DNA of 64,000 nt, from contig DEKK01000012.1 in assembly GCA_002353815.1 (NCBI GenBank), positions 1 through 64,000 of the forward strand, given 5' to 3'. The translations under genes were made by a program, and so were the position numbers. The notes below the pieces were generated by a model, which did not search any database, was not told the origin of the DNA, and worked only from the letters and a program-made list of their open reading frames with translations. Origin of the DNA: Bifidobacteriaceae bacterium UBA2724 (GTDB lineage: Bacteria; Actinomycetota; Actinomycetes; Actinomycetales; Bifidobacteriaceae). This document shows, piece after piece, positions 27,582 to 36,858 of this stretch (position 1 is the first letter of the stretch; the number at the start of each line of letters is the position of its first letter).

Positions 27582-27610
27582 GGCGGTCCGGGTTTTCCGG
27601 GCCGCCTTTT
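27582..27610 (+). terminator. guaA intrinsic terminator
   Basis: GGCGGTCCGG and CCGGGCCGCC (27582-27591 and 27597-27606) form a 10-bp stem with one G-U pair and a 5-nt loop, followed by TTTT, about 55 bp after the guaA stop. Confidence 0.85.
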
Positions 27611-27744
27611 GCTATATCCGGGCGTTGTTGTGCGGGCGTCGTTGTGCGTCAGGCCCCTGAGAATCCACGATTCCCCCGCCCCGCCACCCGTCGAACGCCA
27701 AACCGGCCACCCATCCCCACAGAACCGGCTCAACCGCCCAAAAT

Positions 27745-27855
27745 GGGTGCCACCGCACTCGCCGAGCGCCATCTCGACCCCCCCCCAAAAAACCACCACA
27801 AACACCCCGAAATCGCCTTAGGCGGGTGCCACCACACCCGCCTAAGGCGATTTCC
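27745..27855. repeat. 20-bp perfect inverted repeat with a degenerate upstream copy
   Basis: GAAATCGCCTTAGGCGGGTG at 27809-27828 is repeated perfectly inverted at 27835-27854 with a 6-nt loop. A degenerate copy of the right-hand part (24 of 32 positions, starting GGGTGCCACC) begins at 27745, 79 bp before the equivalent point. The rest of the 389-bp gap 27527-27915 has no gene. No T-run follows either arm. Confidence 0.8.
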
Positions 27856-27915
27856 ATGCGGACGATTCCCCATGCCGACGATTACGATGACAAACAGAGG
27901 ACGGAAGGAGACGGC

Positions 27916-30518
27916 ATGGCACAGACCGACCGCAGCCACCAGACCGATCGCAATCGGAAGGGGGCGCAGGCGCCGACGCCCAACGCTCGCCCCACCCCCA
28001 CGCACATCGAAGTGCGCGGCGCGCGCGTCCACAACCTCAAGTCCATCGACGTGGACGTGCCCCTGCACGGAATCACCGCCATCGCAGGCGTGTCGGGCTC
28101 CGGCAAGTCGTCGCTGTCGCTGGGCGTGCTCTACGCCGAGGACGCCTCGACAGTCGGCGCGTAATCCTCGCCGAGTCGCTGTCGCTGGGCGTGCTCTACG
28201 CCGAGGGCTCGCGCCGCTATCTCGAATCGCTGTCCACCTACACGCGGCGCCGCATGACGCAGGCGGATAAGGCCGCCGTGGACGACGTGCGCTTCGTGCC
28301 CGCCGCGCTGGCCCTGCACCAGCGCCCCGGCATACCCGGCGTGCGCAGCACCTTCGGCACCTCCACGGAGCTGCTGAACTCGTTGCGCCTCATGTTCTCG
28401 CGACTGGCGAGCCACCGATGCCCCAACGGGCATTACGTCGAGCCCACCATGAACGTCGCCTTGGAAAAGCCCATCGTCTGCCCCGAATGCGGGGCGCCCG
28501 TCACGGCGCCCGGCGCCGAGGACCTGGCGTTCAACAGCCGCGGTGCCTGCCCCACCTGTGAGGGCACCGGCATGGTGCGCACGGTGGACGAGTCGACCCT
28601 CGTGCCCGACGAGAGCCTCACGATCGACGAGGGCGCCGTGCTGCCATGGCAGACGCTGATGTGGTCGATCATGAAAGACGTCGCGCGCGCGATGGGCGTG
28701 CGCACGGACGTGCCGTTCAAAGACCTCACGCCGAAGGAACGCGACATCGTGTTCCACGGGCCGGCCGTGAAAAAGAACATCATCTACCAGAACCATGCCA
28801 CCGGCGCAGCGGGAGACATGGATTTCACGTATTTCAACGCCACCTACACCGTGAAGAACGCCCTGTCCCGCGCCAAGGACGACAAGGCGCTCAAGCGGAT
28901 CGAAAAGTTCCTCACGACCGCCGTCTGCCCAGACTGCCACGTAACGCGCCTGTCCGAGGCGGCGCGGGCGCCCCGCCTGCGCGGCATCGGCCTCGACGAG
29001 GCGTGCACGATGACGCTCGAGGACAGCGTGGAATGGGTGCGTGACGTGCCCGGGACGCTGCCGGAGCACATGCGCCCCATGGCTGCGAGCATCTGCGAAT
29101 CGTACATGGACGTCGCACGCAGGCTGCTCGACCTCGGGCTGGGATACCTCGCCCTCGACCGCGCCGCATCGACGCTGTCCACGGGCGAACGCCAGCGCAT
29201 GCAGCTGGCCCGCGCCGTGCGCAACCGCACGACGGGTGTGCTGTATGTGCTGGATGAACCGAGCATCGGCCTGCATCCCAAGAACATCGAAGGTCTCACA
29301 GGCGTCATGGACGACCTGGTGGCGGACGGCAACACGGTGGTGCTCGTCGACCACGACGTGCAGATTCTCAAACATGCGGACTGGATGGTCGAGATGGGGC
29401 CGGGTGCCGGCGCGGACGGGGGCCGTGTCATCACCCAGGGGACGGTGGCGGACGTGGCGCATGATGGCAACTCCGTCATCGCCCCGTATCTCGCCGACGC
29501 GCCGCAGCCGCGGCAGCGTCCCGTCGTCCCTCCCGCCGACATGTTCGCACATGGCGAAGTGCGTATGACCACGTCATACATCCATACGGTGAAGCCCTTG
29601 GACGTGCGGTTCCCCAAAGGCAGACTCAGCGTTGTCACGGGCATGTCGGGATCCGGCAAAACGACCATGGTGCTCGAAAGCCTCGTCCCTGCCCTCCAGG
29701 CGTTAATCGACGGCACGCTGCTGCCCGCGCACGTCACGTCCATCGAATCGGGATCCATCGGGCAAGTGAAGCTCATCAACGCCACGCCCATCGGCATCAA
29801 CATCCGCTCCACCGTCGCCACATACGCCAATGTGCACGACCAGCTGCGCAGGGTCTTCGCCTTCACCGACGCCGCCAAGCGCGACGGCCTGAAGGCCGGG
29901 GCGTTCTCGTACAACACGGGCGACCTGCGCTGTCACACGTGCGACGGCACCGGGACAGTCAGCCTCGACGTGCAGTTCCTGCCGGACGTCGAGATCACCT
30001 GTCCCGATTGCAACGGCACGCGCTATGGGGCGAAGGCATCCACGATTAAGTGGACGAACAAGGCTGGCGCGTCGTATTCGCTGCCTGGACTCATGGCCAT
30101 GAGCGTTGACGAGGCCATCGAGGCCTGCGCCGGCCTGCCGTCGGCGCTCCGCCGTCTGCGCACGCTTCACGACCTCGGGCTGGGTTATCTGACGCTGGGA
30201 GAGGAGACACCCGGGTTGTCGGGCGGCGAAGCCCAGCGGCTCAAGCTTGCCAGCGAGATGGGGCGCCCGCAGGGCGATTCGCTGTTCGTGTTCGACGAGC
30301 CGACCATCGGTCTGCACCCCAGGGACGTGGCCACGCTGCTGACCGTGTTCCAGACGCTCATCGACCAGGGCGCGACGGTCATCGTGATCGAACATGACCT
30401 CGATGTGATCCGCAACGCCGACTGGATCGTCGACATGGGGCCGGGAGGCGGCGAGGATGGCGGCACCGTCGACGACGTGCGCGCCTGCCCGCGATCGGCC
30501 ACCGGCAGGTTCATCTGA
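27916..30518 (+). pseudogene. UvrA-like ABC protein interrupted by a 65-bp insertion
   Basis: Two frames make up one UvrA-like protein. The first, from ATG 27916 (AAGGAG upstream), runs through Walker A VSGSGKSSLSLGVLYAE and stops at 28164. The second resumes at the same motif, GVLYAEGSRRYLESLSTYTRRRM, and continues to 30518. Removing 65 bp restores one 845-codon frame, so the insertion is the only defect. The rest is intact: zinc-finger-type CxxC pairs in both halves (CPNGH, CPECG, CPTCEG; CHTCDG, CPDCNG), signature motifs TLSTGERQRMQLARAV and LSGGEAQRLKLASEMG, and second Walker A GMSGSGKTTM. It is shorter than housekeeping UvrA (about 950 residues) and resembles UvrA2/drug-resistance UvrA-like proteins. 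A sequencing or assembly artefact is possible. Confidence 0.85.
28110..28206 (+). repeat. 32-bp direct repeat bounding the uvrA-like frameshift
   Basis: GTCGCTGTCGCTGGGCGTGC and the 12 bases after it occur identically at 28110-28141 and 28175-28206, 65 bp apart, with 33 unrelated bases between. Sixty-five is not a multiple of three, so the reading frame is lost. Recombination between the copies would restore it. Confidence 0.95.
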
Positions 30519-30752
30519 CGCTCCGCGCCGTACGGCGCCCACGCGGACCCACCCGGTTCCCATCCACGATCAGCTGAATGACCCCACCGAGCGACACACA
30601 AACCGACACCTGCCCTACGCACCACGACACGCCAAACCCGTCCGCGCCCCGGAACACCGCCCCGTGCCACAGGGCGCCAGGGCCGATTTGAGGGGGATCC
30701 ATGACAGGCGCCGCCAATCCCGCCCCCTCCTTCGCCGTTCGCGAACACATGT

Positions 30753-30780
30753 TTGACGGCAGACCCCATGCGGGTATAGC
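30753..30780 (+). promoter_or_regulatory. Promoter of the riboflavin operon
   Basis: TTGACG (30753-30758) and TATAGC (30775-30780) are separated by 16 bp and lie just ahead of the FMN riboswitch. Confidence 0.6.
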
Positions 30781-30803
30781 TTGTTCTTAGAAAAGCGATA
30801 TGC

Positions 30804-30911
30804 AATCTTCAGGGCGGGGCGCAATTCCCCACCGGCGGTAGAGTCCGCGAGCCTTACGGCCGACCTGGTGCGATTCCGGGACCGACAGTCACAGTCTGGA
30901 TGGAAGAAGAT
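30804..30911 (+). promoter_or_regulatory. FMN riboswitch (RFN element)
   Basis: The conserved RFN blocks are all present in order: AGGGCGGGGCGCAATTCCCC, ACCGGCGGTA, GAGTCCGCGAGCC, GACCTGGTGCGATTCCGGG and ACCGACAGTCACAGTCTGGA, ending with GGAAGAAGAT. FMN binding lowers expression of the riboflavin genes downstream. It lies about 140 bp before ribD, with an intrinsic terminator between. The 531-bp gap 30519-31049 is otherwise gene-free. Confidence 0.97.
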
Positions 30912-30986
30912 ACGCATCGTGCGACGGAAGCGGCCGGCGTCAACGGACACGCAGCAAGCCGCATCGGATGCACGCCAAGCGACGGA

Positions 30987-31017
30987 ACCCTGATTGAGAA
31001 ACGATCAGGGTCTTTTT
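30987..31017 (+). terminator. Riboswitch expression-platform terminator
   Basis: ACCCTGAT and ATCAGGGT (30987-30994, 31004-31011) form a perfect 8-bp stem with a 9-nt loop, followed by a C and five T. It lies between the FMN aptamer and ribD, so FMN control is probably by premature termination. Confidence 0.9.
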
Positions 31018-31049
31018 GTTCCGGGCCCTGGGAAAGAAGGCCAAGGCCC

Positions 31050-32312
31050 ATGGGGTACGAATCCACGGAATCCGCTCCGCGGCAGCCGGATGACGTTGCG
31101 ACATTCGCCACCGATTCATGGATCGGGCGCAGCCTACCCGACGACGCGGCATACATGCGCCGCGCCATCGCCCTCGCGCACCGCGGCGAAGGATGGTGCC
31201 ACCCCAATCCCATGGTGGGCGCCGTCATCGTGAAAAACGGGGTGATCATCGGCGAAGGCTACCATGCGCGATGCGGACAGCTTCACGCCGAGCGCAACGC
31301 CATCGCCAGCCTGCGCGAACCGGCCGACGGCTCCACGCTGTATGTGACGCTCGAGCCCTGTTGTCATTACGGACGCACTCCCCCGTGCACCGAAGCGCTC
31401 ATCGAGAACCATATAGCGCGCGTCATCATCGGCTCGCGTGACCCGAACCCCAAGGTCCACGGCAAGGGCGCGGCCACGCTGCGCGAGCACGGCATCGAGG
31501 TGCACGAGGATTTCCTGCGCGACGAATGCGACGAACTCAACCCCGTGTTCTTCCACTACATCACCACGCATACGCCCTACGTACGCATGAAATACGCGAT
31601 GACGCTCGACGGAAAGACCGCCACGCGCACCGGTGCCTCGAAGTGGATCACCGGCGAGGAGTCGCGCCGCTACGTGCACTTCCTGCGTCACACCTCGATG
31701 GGCATCATGGTGGGCATCGGCACGGCGCTCGCCGACGACCCGCTCCTCACCTGCCGCATCGACGGCGGGCGCAACCCCACCCGCATCGTCTGCGATTCGA
31801 CTCTCCGTCTGCCTGTCGATTCACAGCTTGTGAAGACGGCGCACGACGTTCCCACGATCGTCGCATGCGCGCCCGGAGCCGACGATACGAGGCGCACGGC
31901 GCTGGAATCGCATGGCGTCGAAGTGCTGGAATGCCCTGTCTCCGACGACGGCGGAATCGACCTCGCGACGCTCATGCGCCTGCTCGGCGACCGTGAGATC
32001 GACAGCGTGCTGCTCGAAGGCGGCGGCACGCTCAATGCAAGCGCGCTCGAAGCCGGCATCGTGGACGAGGTCGATTGCTTCGTCGCCCCTCAGATCTTCG
32101 GCGCGTCGCCCCATACCCCCGTGTCCGGATCCGGCGTCGCGACTCCCTCGGGTTCGGCGAAATTCACCACGGTGGACGTGCGGCGTTTCGGCAACGACGT
32201 GATGCTGCGGTGCATCGCCAGCCCCGCGAACCCCACCGGACAGGCGAACGCCGGCCGCGCGGAGCCCTCCGGCGCGACGCAAAGCGACACGACGCAGAGC
32301 AGGGAGGCGTGA
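31050..32312 (+). CDS. ribD: Bifunctional riboflavin biosynthesis deaminase/reductase
   Basis: This 420-residue RibD performs the second and third steps of riboflavin synthesis. The N-terminal deaminase carries the zinc motifs HAE (LHAERNAI) and PCxxxGRTPPC (EPCCHYGRTPPC). The C-terminal reductase starts at about residue 175 with MKYAMTLDGKTATRTGASKWITG and includes SVLLEGGGTLNASALEAG. An Ala/Ser/Thr-rich tail of 30 residues follows. ATG 31050 has AAAGAAGG upstream; the ATG inside the riboswitch at 30900 is in frame but is part of the aptamer and not a start. First gene of the rib operon. Confidence 0.94.
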   Translation: MGYESTESAPRQPDDVATFATDSWIGRSLPDDAAYMRRAIALAHRGEGWCHPNPMVGAVIVKNGVIIGEGYHARCGQLHAERNAIASLREPADGSTLYVTLEPCCHYGRTPPCTEALIENHIARVIIGSRDPNPKVHGKGAATLREHGIEVHEDFLRDECDELNPVFFHYITTHTPYVRMKYAMTLDGKTATRTGASKWITGEESRRYVHFLRHTSMGIMVGIGTALADDPLLTCRIDGGRNPTRIVCDSTLRLPVDSQLVKTAHDVPTIVACAPGADDTRRTALESHGVEVLECPVSDDGGIDLATLMRLLGDREIDSVLLEGGGTLNASALEAGIVDEVDCFVAPQIFGASPHTPVSGSGVATPSGSAKFTTVDVRRFGNDVMLRCIASPANPTGQANAGRAEPSGATQSDTTQSREA

Positions 32313-32315
32313 GTG

Positions 32316-33005
32316 ATGTTCACGGGAATCATCGAAGAGACCGGCACCGTCCGTTCGGTGAGCCTCACCGGAGGCAGCGGACGGCTTGACATCTCGGCGC
32401 ACACGGTGCTGGAAGGAACGAAGATCGGCGACTCCATCGCCGTCAACGGCGTATGCCTCACCGTCGTGCGCATGACCGACTCGGCGTTCACGGCAGACGT
32501 GATGGCAGAGACCGTGCGCCGCTCCTCGTTGGCGCAGCTCCATTCCGGCAGCCGCGTGAATCTGGAGCGCGCGGTCGCGGTCGGCCAGCGCATGGGCGGA
32601 CACATCCTCACCGGACACATCGACGGCACCGGTGTCATCACCTCGATGCGGCGCGACGGCAACGCCACGTGGGTCACGGTGCGCACGAGTCCCGGCGTGC
32701 TGCGCCTCATCTGCGAGAAAGGCTCCATCGCCATCGACGGAATCAGCCTGACGGTGGCGGAGGTCGGCGACGGCGAGTTCAGCGTGTCGATCATCCCCCA
32801 TACGGGGGCCGAAACGACGCTGCTCAACGGCTCCGTCGGCCGCACGGTGAATCTCGAAAACGACATCATCGCCAAATACATCGACCGGCTGATGACCCTC
32901 GGCGCCACGTCTGCAACGGACGGCGCCGAAGCTGCAAAGGACGGGGCGGCGCATGGCGCGGACGGCGGACTCACCCTGGACATGCTGCGCGACATGGGTT
33001 TCTGA
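32316..33005 (+). CDS. ribE: Riboflavin synthase, alpha chain
   Basis: This 229-residue enzyme starts with the diagnostic MFTGIIEETG and has two tandem lumazine-binding barrels, each with a GHxxTGHxDG-type or NSIAVNGVCLT-type motif (GGHILTGHIDG near residue 95). It dismutates two dimethylribityllumazine molecules to riboflavin. A 20-residue Ala/Asp/Gly-rich insert near residue 205 is unusual. ATG 32316 follows the ribD stop by 3 bp, with GGGAGG inside the end of ribD; an adjacent in-frame GTG at 32313 is the alternative start. The gene is often called ribC in some species. Confidence 0.94.
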   Translation: MFTGIIEETGTVRSVSLTGGSGRLDISAHTVLEGTKIGDSIAVNGVCLTVVRMTDSAFTADVMAETVRRSSLAQLHSGSRVNLERAVAVGQRMGGHILTGHIDGTGVITSMRRDGNATWVTVRTSPGVLRLICEKGSIAIDGISLTVAEVGDGEFSVSIIPHTGAETTLLNGSVGRTVNLENDIIAKYIDRLMTLGATSATDGAEAAKDGAAHGADGGLTLDMLRDMGF

Positions 33006-33065
33006 AACCTACCAACCGGAAAGCCTCCCAACGAGGCAGCTTCTCAACGAAACAAGGAAGGACAT

Positions 33066-34283
33066 ATGACCGACACATTCGAATACGCGCCGATTGAGCA
33101 GGCCATCGCCGACCTCAAGGCGGGCAAGCTCATCCTGTGCACGGATGACCCCAAGCGCGAGAACGAAGGCGACCTCATCTGCGCCGCCGAATTCGCGACC
33201 CCCGAGAACATCAATTTCATGGCCACGCACGCGAAGGGCCTCATCTGCACCCCCATGAGCGCCGAAATCGCCCAGCGCCTCGCCCTGGAGCCGATGGTCG
33301 CGCACAACACCGACAACCATTCCACGGCCTTCACCGTGTCGGTCGACCACGTGGACACGTCCACCGGCATTTCGGCGTTCGACCGGGGCCTCACCATGCA
33401 GCGGCTGGCCGATCCGGCGTCGAAGCCCGAGGACTTCCGCCGCCCCGGCCACGCGTTCCCCCTCGTCGCGCGCAAAGGCGGGGTCCTGGTGCGCGGCGGG
33501 CACACCGAGGCCACGGTGGACCTGATGCGCCTGGCCGGTTTGCGCGAATGCGGCGTGTGCTGCGAGGTGATGAACGACGACGGCACGATGATGCGGGCGC
33601 CGCAGCTGCAGAAGATGGCACGCCGCTTCGGCATCACGTTCATCACCATCCACGACCTCGCCGACTACATCCGCGCGCACGAGCAGCACATGCAGCGCGT
33701 GTCTTCGGCGCATCTGCCCACCCAGTACGGCGATTTCACCATCTACGGATATGAGAACGACATCACCGGGGACCACCACGTGGCGCTGGTCTGCGGCGTG
33801 ATCGGCCATGGCGACGACGTGCTGTGCCGCGTGCACTCCGAGTGCCTGACCGGCGACGCCTTCGGCTCGCTGCGCTGCGACTGCGGGCTCCAGTTGCACA
33901 AATCCATGCAGATGATCGCCGACGAAGGACGCGGCGTCCTGCTGTACATGCGGCAGGAGGGACGCGGCATCGGCCTGATCAACAAGATCAAGGCGTACGC
34001 GCTGCAGGAACAGGGCTACGACACCGTCGAGGCCAACGAGAAACTCGGGTTCGCCCCCGACCTGCGCGAATACTGGGAGGGGGCGCAGATACTGCGTGAC
34101 CTTGGCGTCTCGTCGCTGCGGCTTCTCACCAACAACCCCGACAAGGTCTACCGGCTTGAGGAATTCGGACTGCGCATCGCCGAGCGCGTACCGATCGAAA
34201 TCGAGCCCCAGAAGTACGACAAGGCCTATCTGCACACCAAAAAGACCAAGATGGGGCACATCTTCGAGCACATCGACGTATGA
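33066..34283 (+). CDS. ribBA: DHBP synthase / GTP cyclohydrolase II
   Basis: This 405-residue fusion makes both precursors of the riboflavin ring. The N-terminal DHBP synthase half has DDPKRENEGDLICAAE and the THAKGLICTPM segment. The C-terminal GTP cyclohydrolase II half has the zinc-binding cysteines in SECLTGDAFGSLRCDCG and MRQEGRGIGLINKI. Both halves have their usual catalytic residues, so both activities are expected. AAGGAAGGA lies six bases before ATG 33066, 60 bp after ribE. Confidence 0.96.
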   Translation: MTDTFEYAPIEQAIADLKAGKLILCTDDPKRENEGDLICAAEFATPENINFMATHAKGLICTPMSAEIAQRLALEPMVAHNTDNHSTAFTVSVDHVDTSTGISAFDRGLTMQRLADPASKPEDFRRPGHAFPLVARKGGVLVRGGHTEATVDLMRLAGLRECGVCCEVMNDDGTMMRAPQLQKMARRFGITFITIHDLADYIRAHEQHMQRVSSAHLPTQYGDFTIYGYENDITGDHHVALVCGVIGHGDDVLCRVHSECLTGDAFGSLRCDCGLQLHKSMQMIADEGRGVLLYMRQEGRGIGLINKIKAYALQEQGYDTVEANEKLGFAPDLREYWEGAQILRDLGVSSLRLLTNNPDKVYRLEEFGLRIAERVPIEIEPQKYDKAYLHTKKTKMGHIFEHIDV

Positions 34284-34427
34284 CCGGCAGCCGCTCCGTT
34301 GCCGTTCGGCCACGAAAAGACAACGGGGCGGCTGGTGGCCCATCCACGGCCTTCACAGCTTTTCACCAGAGGCACCATACGACTCACAAGACCATCCGAT
34401 ACACCACCCAACCCACAAGGAGAAACC

Positions 34428-34904
34428 ATGAACAAGCAAATCAACGTCATCGAAGGCACCGTCGTCGCCCCGGAAGGCATGAAGGTCGGCATCGTCGCCT
34501 CGCGTTTCAACGAGATCATCGTGAACAAGCTGCTCGGCGGCGCCATCGACGGGCTGGAGCGCCACGGCGTTGACGCGTCGAACATCACCGCCGCATGGGT
34601 GCCGGGCTCGTTCGAAATCCCCACCATCGCCAAGCGCATGGCCTCCAGCGGCAAGTATGACGCGGTCATCTGCCTGGGCTGCGTGATCCGCGGCGAGACG
34701 ACGCACTACGACTACGTGTGCAACGAGGTCTCGAAAGGCATCGCCCAGGTCGCGCTCGAGACCGGAGTGCCGACGCTGTTCGGCATCGTGACCACCGAGA
34801 ACCTGGAGCAGGCCATCGCCCGCGCCGGCGCCCATACCGGGAACAAAGGCTACGACTGCGCGCTGTCCGCCATCGAGATGGTGAACCTCACCCGCCAGAT
34901 GTAA
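34428..34904 (+). CDS. ribH: 6,7-dimethyl-8-ribityllumazine synthase
   Basis: This 158-residue lumazine synthase has the classic signatures SRFNEIIVNKLLGGA, WVPGSFEIPTIAKRM and GCVIRGETTHYDYVCNEVSKG, including the catalytic histidine in the last. It condenses the products of RibBA and RibD to the lumazine that RibE uses. ATG 34428 has AAGGAG five bases upstream; the 144-bp gap after ribBA holds nothing else. Last gene of the operon, followed by a strong terminator. Confidence 0.96.
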   Translation: MNKQINVIEGTVVAPEGMKVGIVASRFNEIIVNKLLGGAIDGLERHGVDASNITAAWVPGSFEIPTIAKRMASSGKYDAVICLGCVIRGETTHYDYVCNEVSKGIAQVALETGVPTLFGIVTTENLEQAIARAGAHTGNKGYDCALSAIEMVNLTRQM

Positions 34905-34943
34905 GCGGACGCCGCGGCACGGAGCGTCGCGACACGGAAACAC

Positions 34944-34974
34944 GGGGCGTCGGCCAGAGAGCCGACGCCCCTTT
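34944..34974 (+). terminator. Terminator of the rib operon
   Basis: A perfect 11-bp stem (GGGGCGTCGGC at 34944-34954 with 34961-34971) and a 6-nt loop are followed by TTT, 39 bp after ribH. Confidence 0.85.
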
Positions 34975-35199
34975 GCATGTCCGTCCCGTCAGCACCATCC
35001 ATCTCCCGTTGCCCCGTCCGCTCCGTCCGCCCCATCAAGCGCCCCGTGCCCGTTTTCGCGCCACGCATTCCACACCGTGCGCCCGTCGCCCCGTGCGTCC
35101 TGAGAAACTGCTAGAAATGAGTGCGGATTCGCTAACATGCGGATTCGCTACGCCCCGCAGCGCAACCGCGAGGCTCATGAGGAAGGACGTTACCGCGCC

Positions 35200-36681
35200 A
35201 TGGCATCAGGATTGTTGCGCAAGAAAACCGTCGAAGAGCTCACGGCTCATGCGACGCCGCTCAGACGTACGATGAAGACCTTCGACCTCACGATGCTCGG
35301 CATCGGTGCGATCATCGGTACGGGCATCTTCGTGCTCACCGGCAAGGGAGCGCTCACCGCGGGTCCGGCACTGTGCATCTCGTTCCTGCTGGCCGCCGTC
35401 TGCTGCGGCTTCGCCGGCCTGTGCTACGCGGAGTTCGCCTCCATGGTGCCCGTGTCCGGCTCCGCTTATTCTTACGCCTACGTGGCTTTCGGCGAACTCA
35501 TCGCGTTCATCATCGGCTGGGACCTGATCCTCGAATACGCCCTCCAGGCCGCCACCGTCTCGGCGGGATGGTCGGGCTACTTCAACAAGCTCCTCGAGGG
35601 CTTCGGCATCCACCTGCCCACCGAGCTCACCGCGGCCTACGGCACAACGCCCGGGGTCACCACATACTTCAACCTCCCCGGCTTCGTCATCGTGCTCATC
35701 ATCACCCTGGTGCTCGCCATGGGTATCAACCAGACCAAGAGAACGAACGACATCATGGTGATGATCAAGCTCGCCATCATCGTCCTGTTCATCGTGTGCA
35801 CGGTGTGGTACGTCAACCCCAGCAACTGGAAGCCGTTCAGCCCGTATGGCATCTACACCTTCCAGCCGGGCTCCACGAAGCCCATGGGCATCATCCCCGC
35901 CGCCTCCATCGTGTTCTTCAGCTTCATCGGCTTCGACGCCGTGTCGTCGTCCGCCGAAGAGACGATCGAGCCCAACAAGACGCTTCCCCGCGGCATCATC
36001 TACTCGCTGGTCATCTCCACGGTGCTCTACATCGCCATGACGCTCATCATGACCGGCATCGTCAAGTACACCGAGTTCGAGAAGTTCGTGGACGCCCCGG
36101 TCGCCGGAGTCATCCTGGCGACGGGCCTCAACTGGCTTGCGTTCGTCGTGAACCTCGGCGCCCTCATCGGCATGACGACCGTGATGCTCGTGCAGCTCTA
36201 CGGCCAGACCCGCATCTGCTACGCCATGAGCCGCGACGGGCTGTTCCCCAAGTTCTTCGGCGAGGTGGACGAGAAGCGCCACACCCCGTGGAAGGGCACG
36301 TGGTTCTTCGGCATCCTCACCGCACTGGCAGGCGGCTTCATCAACATCAACGTGCTTTTCGAACTGGTGAACATCGGCACCCTGTCGGCGTTCATCATCG
36401 TCTCCGCAGGCGTGCTGTGGATGCGCCACACGCAGCCGGATGCGCACCGCGGGTTCCGCGCGCCGGGAGTCCCCGTGACCCCGGTCCTCGCAATCATCTT
36501 CTGCGCCGTGCTCATCGCCGGCCTCACGTGGCAGACCTGGGTGCGCTTCGTCGTGTGGTTCCTCATCGGTCTGTGCGTCTACTTCGGCTACAGCCGGCAC
36601 CATTCCAAGCTCGATGGGAAGAGCGAGCCGGCGGCGGAAGAGGAAGCCGAAGGCAAAGGCCCCGAACCGCTGATCGAATAA
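35200..36681 (+). CDS. APC-superfamily amino-acid permease (CAT/YfnA-like)
   Basis: This 493-residue permease has twelve predicted transmembrane helices. The unwound-helix motif LGIGAIIGTGIFVLTG lies at about residues 30-45, followed by CYAEFASMVPVSGSAYSYAYV and the conserved FFSFIGFDAVSSSAEETIEPNKTLPRGI. This is the cationic amino-acid transporter (CAT) branch, close to Bacillus YfnA. The substrate is probably basic or small neutral amino acids. The ATG at 35200 matches the family's short N-terminus; AAGGA lies 12 nt upstream, which is wide, so the start is moderately certain. It stands between two terminators. Confidence 0.88.
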   Translation: MASGLLRKKTVEELTAHATPLRRTMKTFDLTMLGIGAIIGTGIFVLTGKGALTAGPALCISFLLAAVCCGFAGLCYAEFASMVPVSGSAYSYAYVAFGELIAFIIGWDLILEYALQAATVSAGWSGYFNKLLEGFGIHLPTELTAAYGTTPGVTTYFNLPGFVIVLIITLVLAMGINQTKRTNDIMVMIKLAIIVLFIVCTVWYVNPSNWKPFSPYGIYTFQPGSTKPMGIIPAASIVFFSFIGFDAVSSSAEETIEPNKTLPRGIIYSLVISTVLYIAMTLIMTGIVKYTEFEKFVDAPVAGVILATGLNWLAFVVNLGALIGMTTVMLVQLYGQTRICYAMSRDGLFPKFFGEVDEKRHTPWKGTWFFGILTALAGGFININVLFELVNIGTLSAFIIVSAGVLWMRHTQPDAHRGFRAPGVPVTPVLAIIFCAVLIAGLTWQTWVRFVVWFLIGLCVYFGYSRHHSKLDGKSEPAAEEEAEGKGPEPLIE

Positions 36682-36710
36682 CGCAGCTCCCGCACCGGCC
36701 ATGACGCACC

Positions 36711-36743
36711 AAGCCCGCACTTCGCATGACGTGCGGGCTTTTC
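36711..36743 (+). terminator. Terminator after the APC permease
   Basis: AAGCCCGCAC and GTGCGGGCTT (36711-36720, 36731-36740) form a perfect 10-bp stem with a 10-nt loop, continuing into TTC. Confidence 0.75.
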
Positions 36744-36858
36744 GCCCCTCCGGCACACCCCGTGCCCCATGCCAGTGCGCCCCGTGCACACCGCGCGCCC
36801 CATCCGCACTGCGCCACATCGCCCGCCACCCACCGTCCCAAGGATTGCACTTCGAACC

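Noticed and set aside
25961..27805. A 614-codon open frame antisense to guaA
   Set aside because: guaA is certain on the other strand; the antisense translation matches nothing and crosses the guaA terminator.
30525..30538. Perfect palindrome GCGCCGTACGGCGC after the UvrA-like gene
   Set aside because: It could be an operator or a weak hairpin, but it has no loop, no T-run and no neighbour to regulate at a suitable distance.
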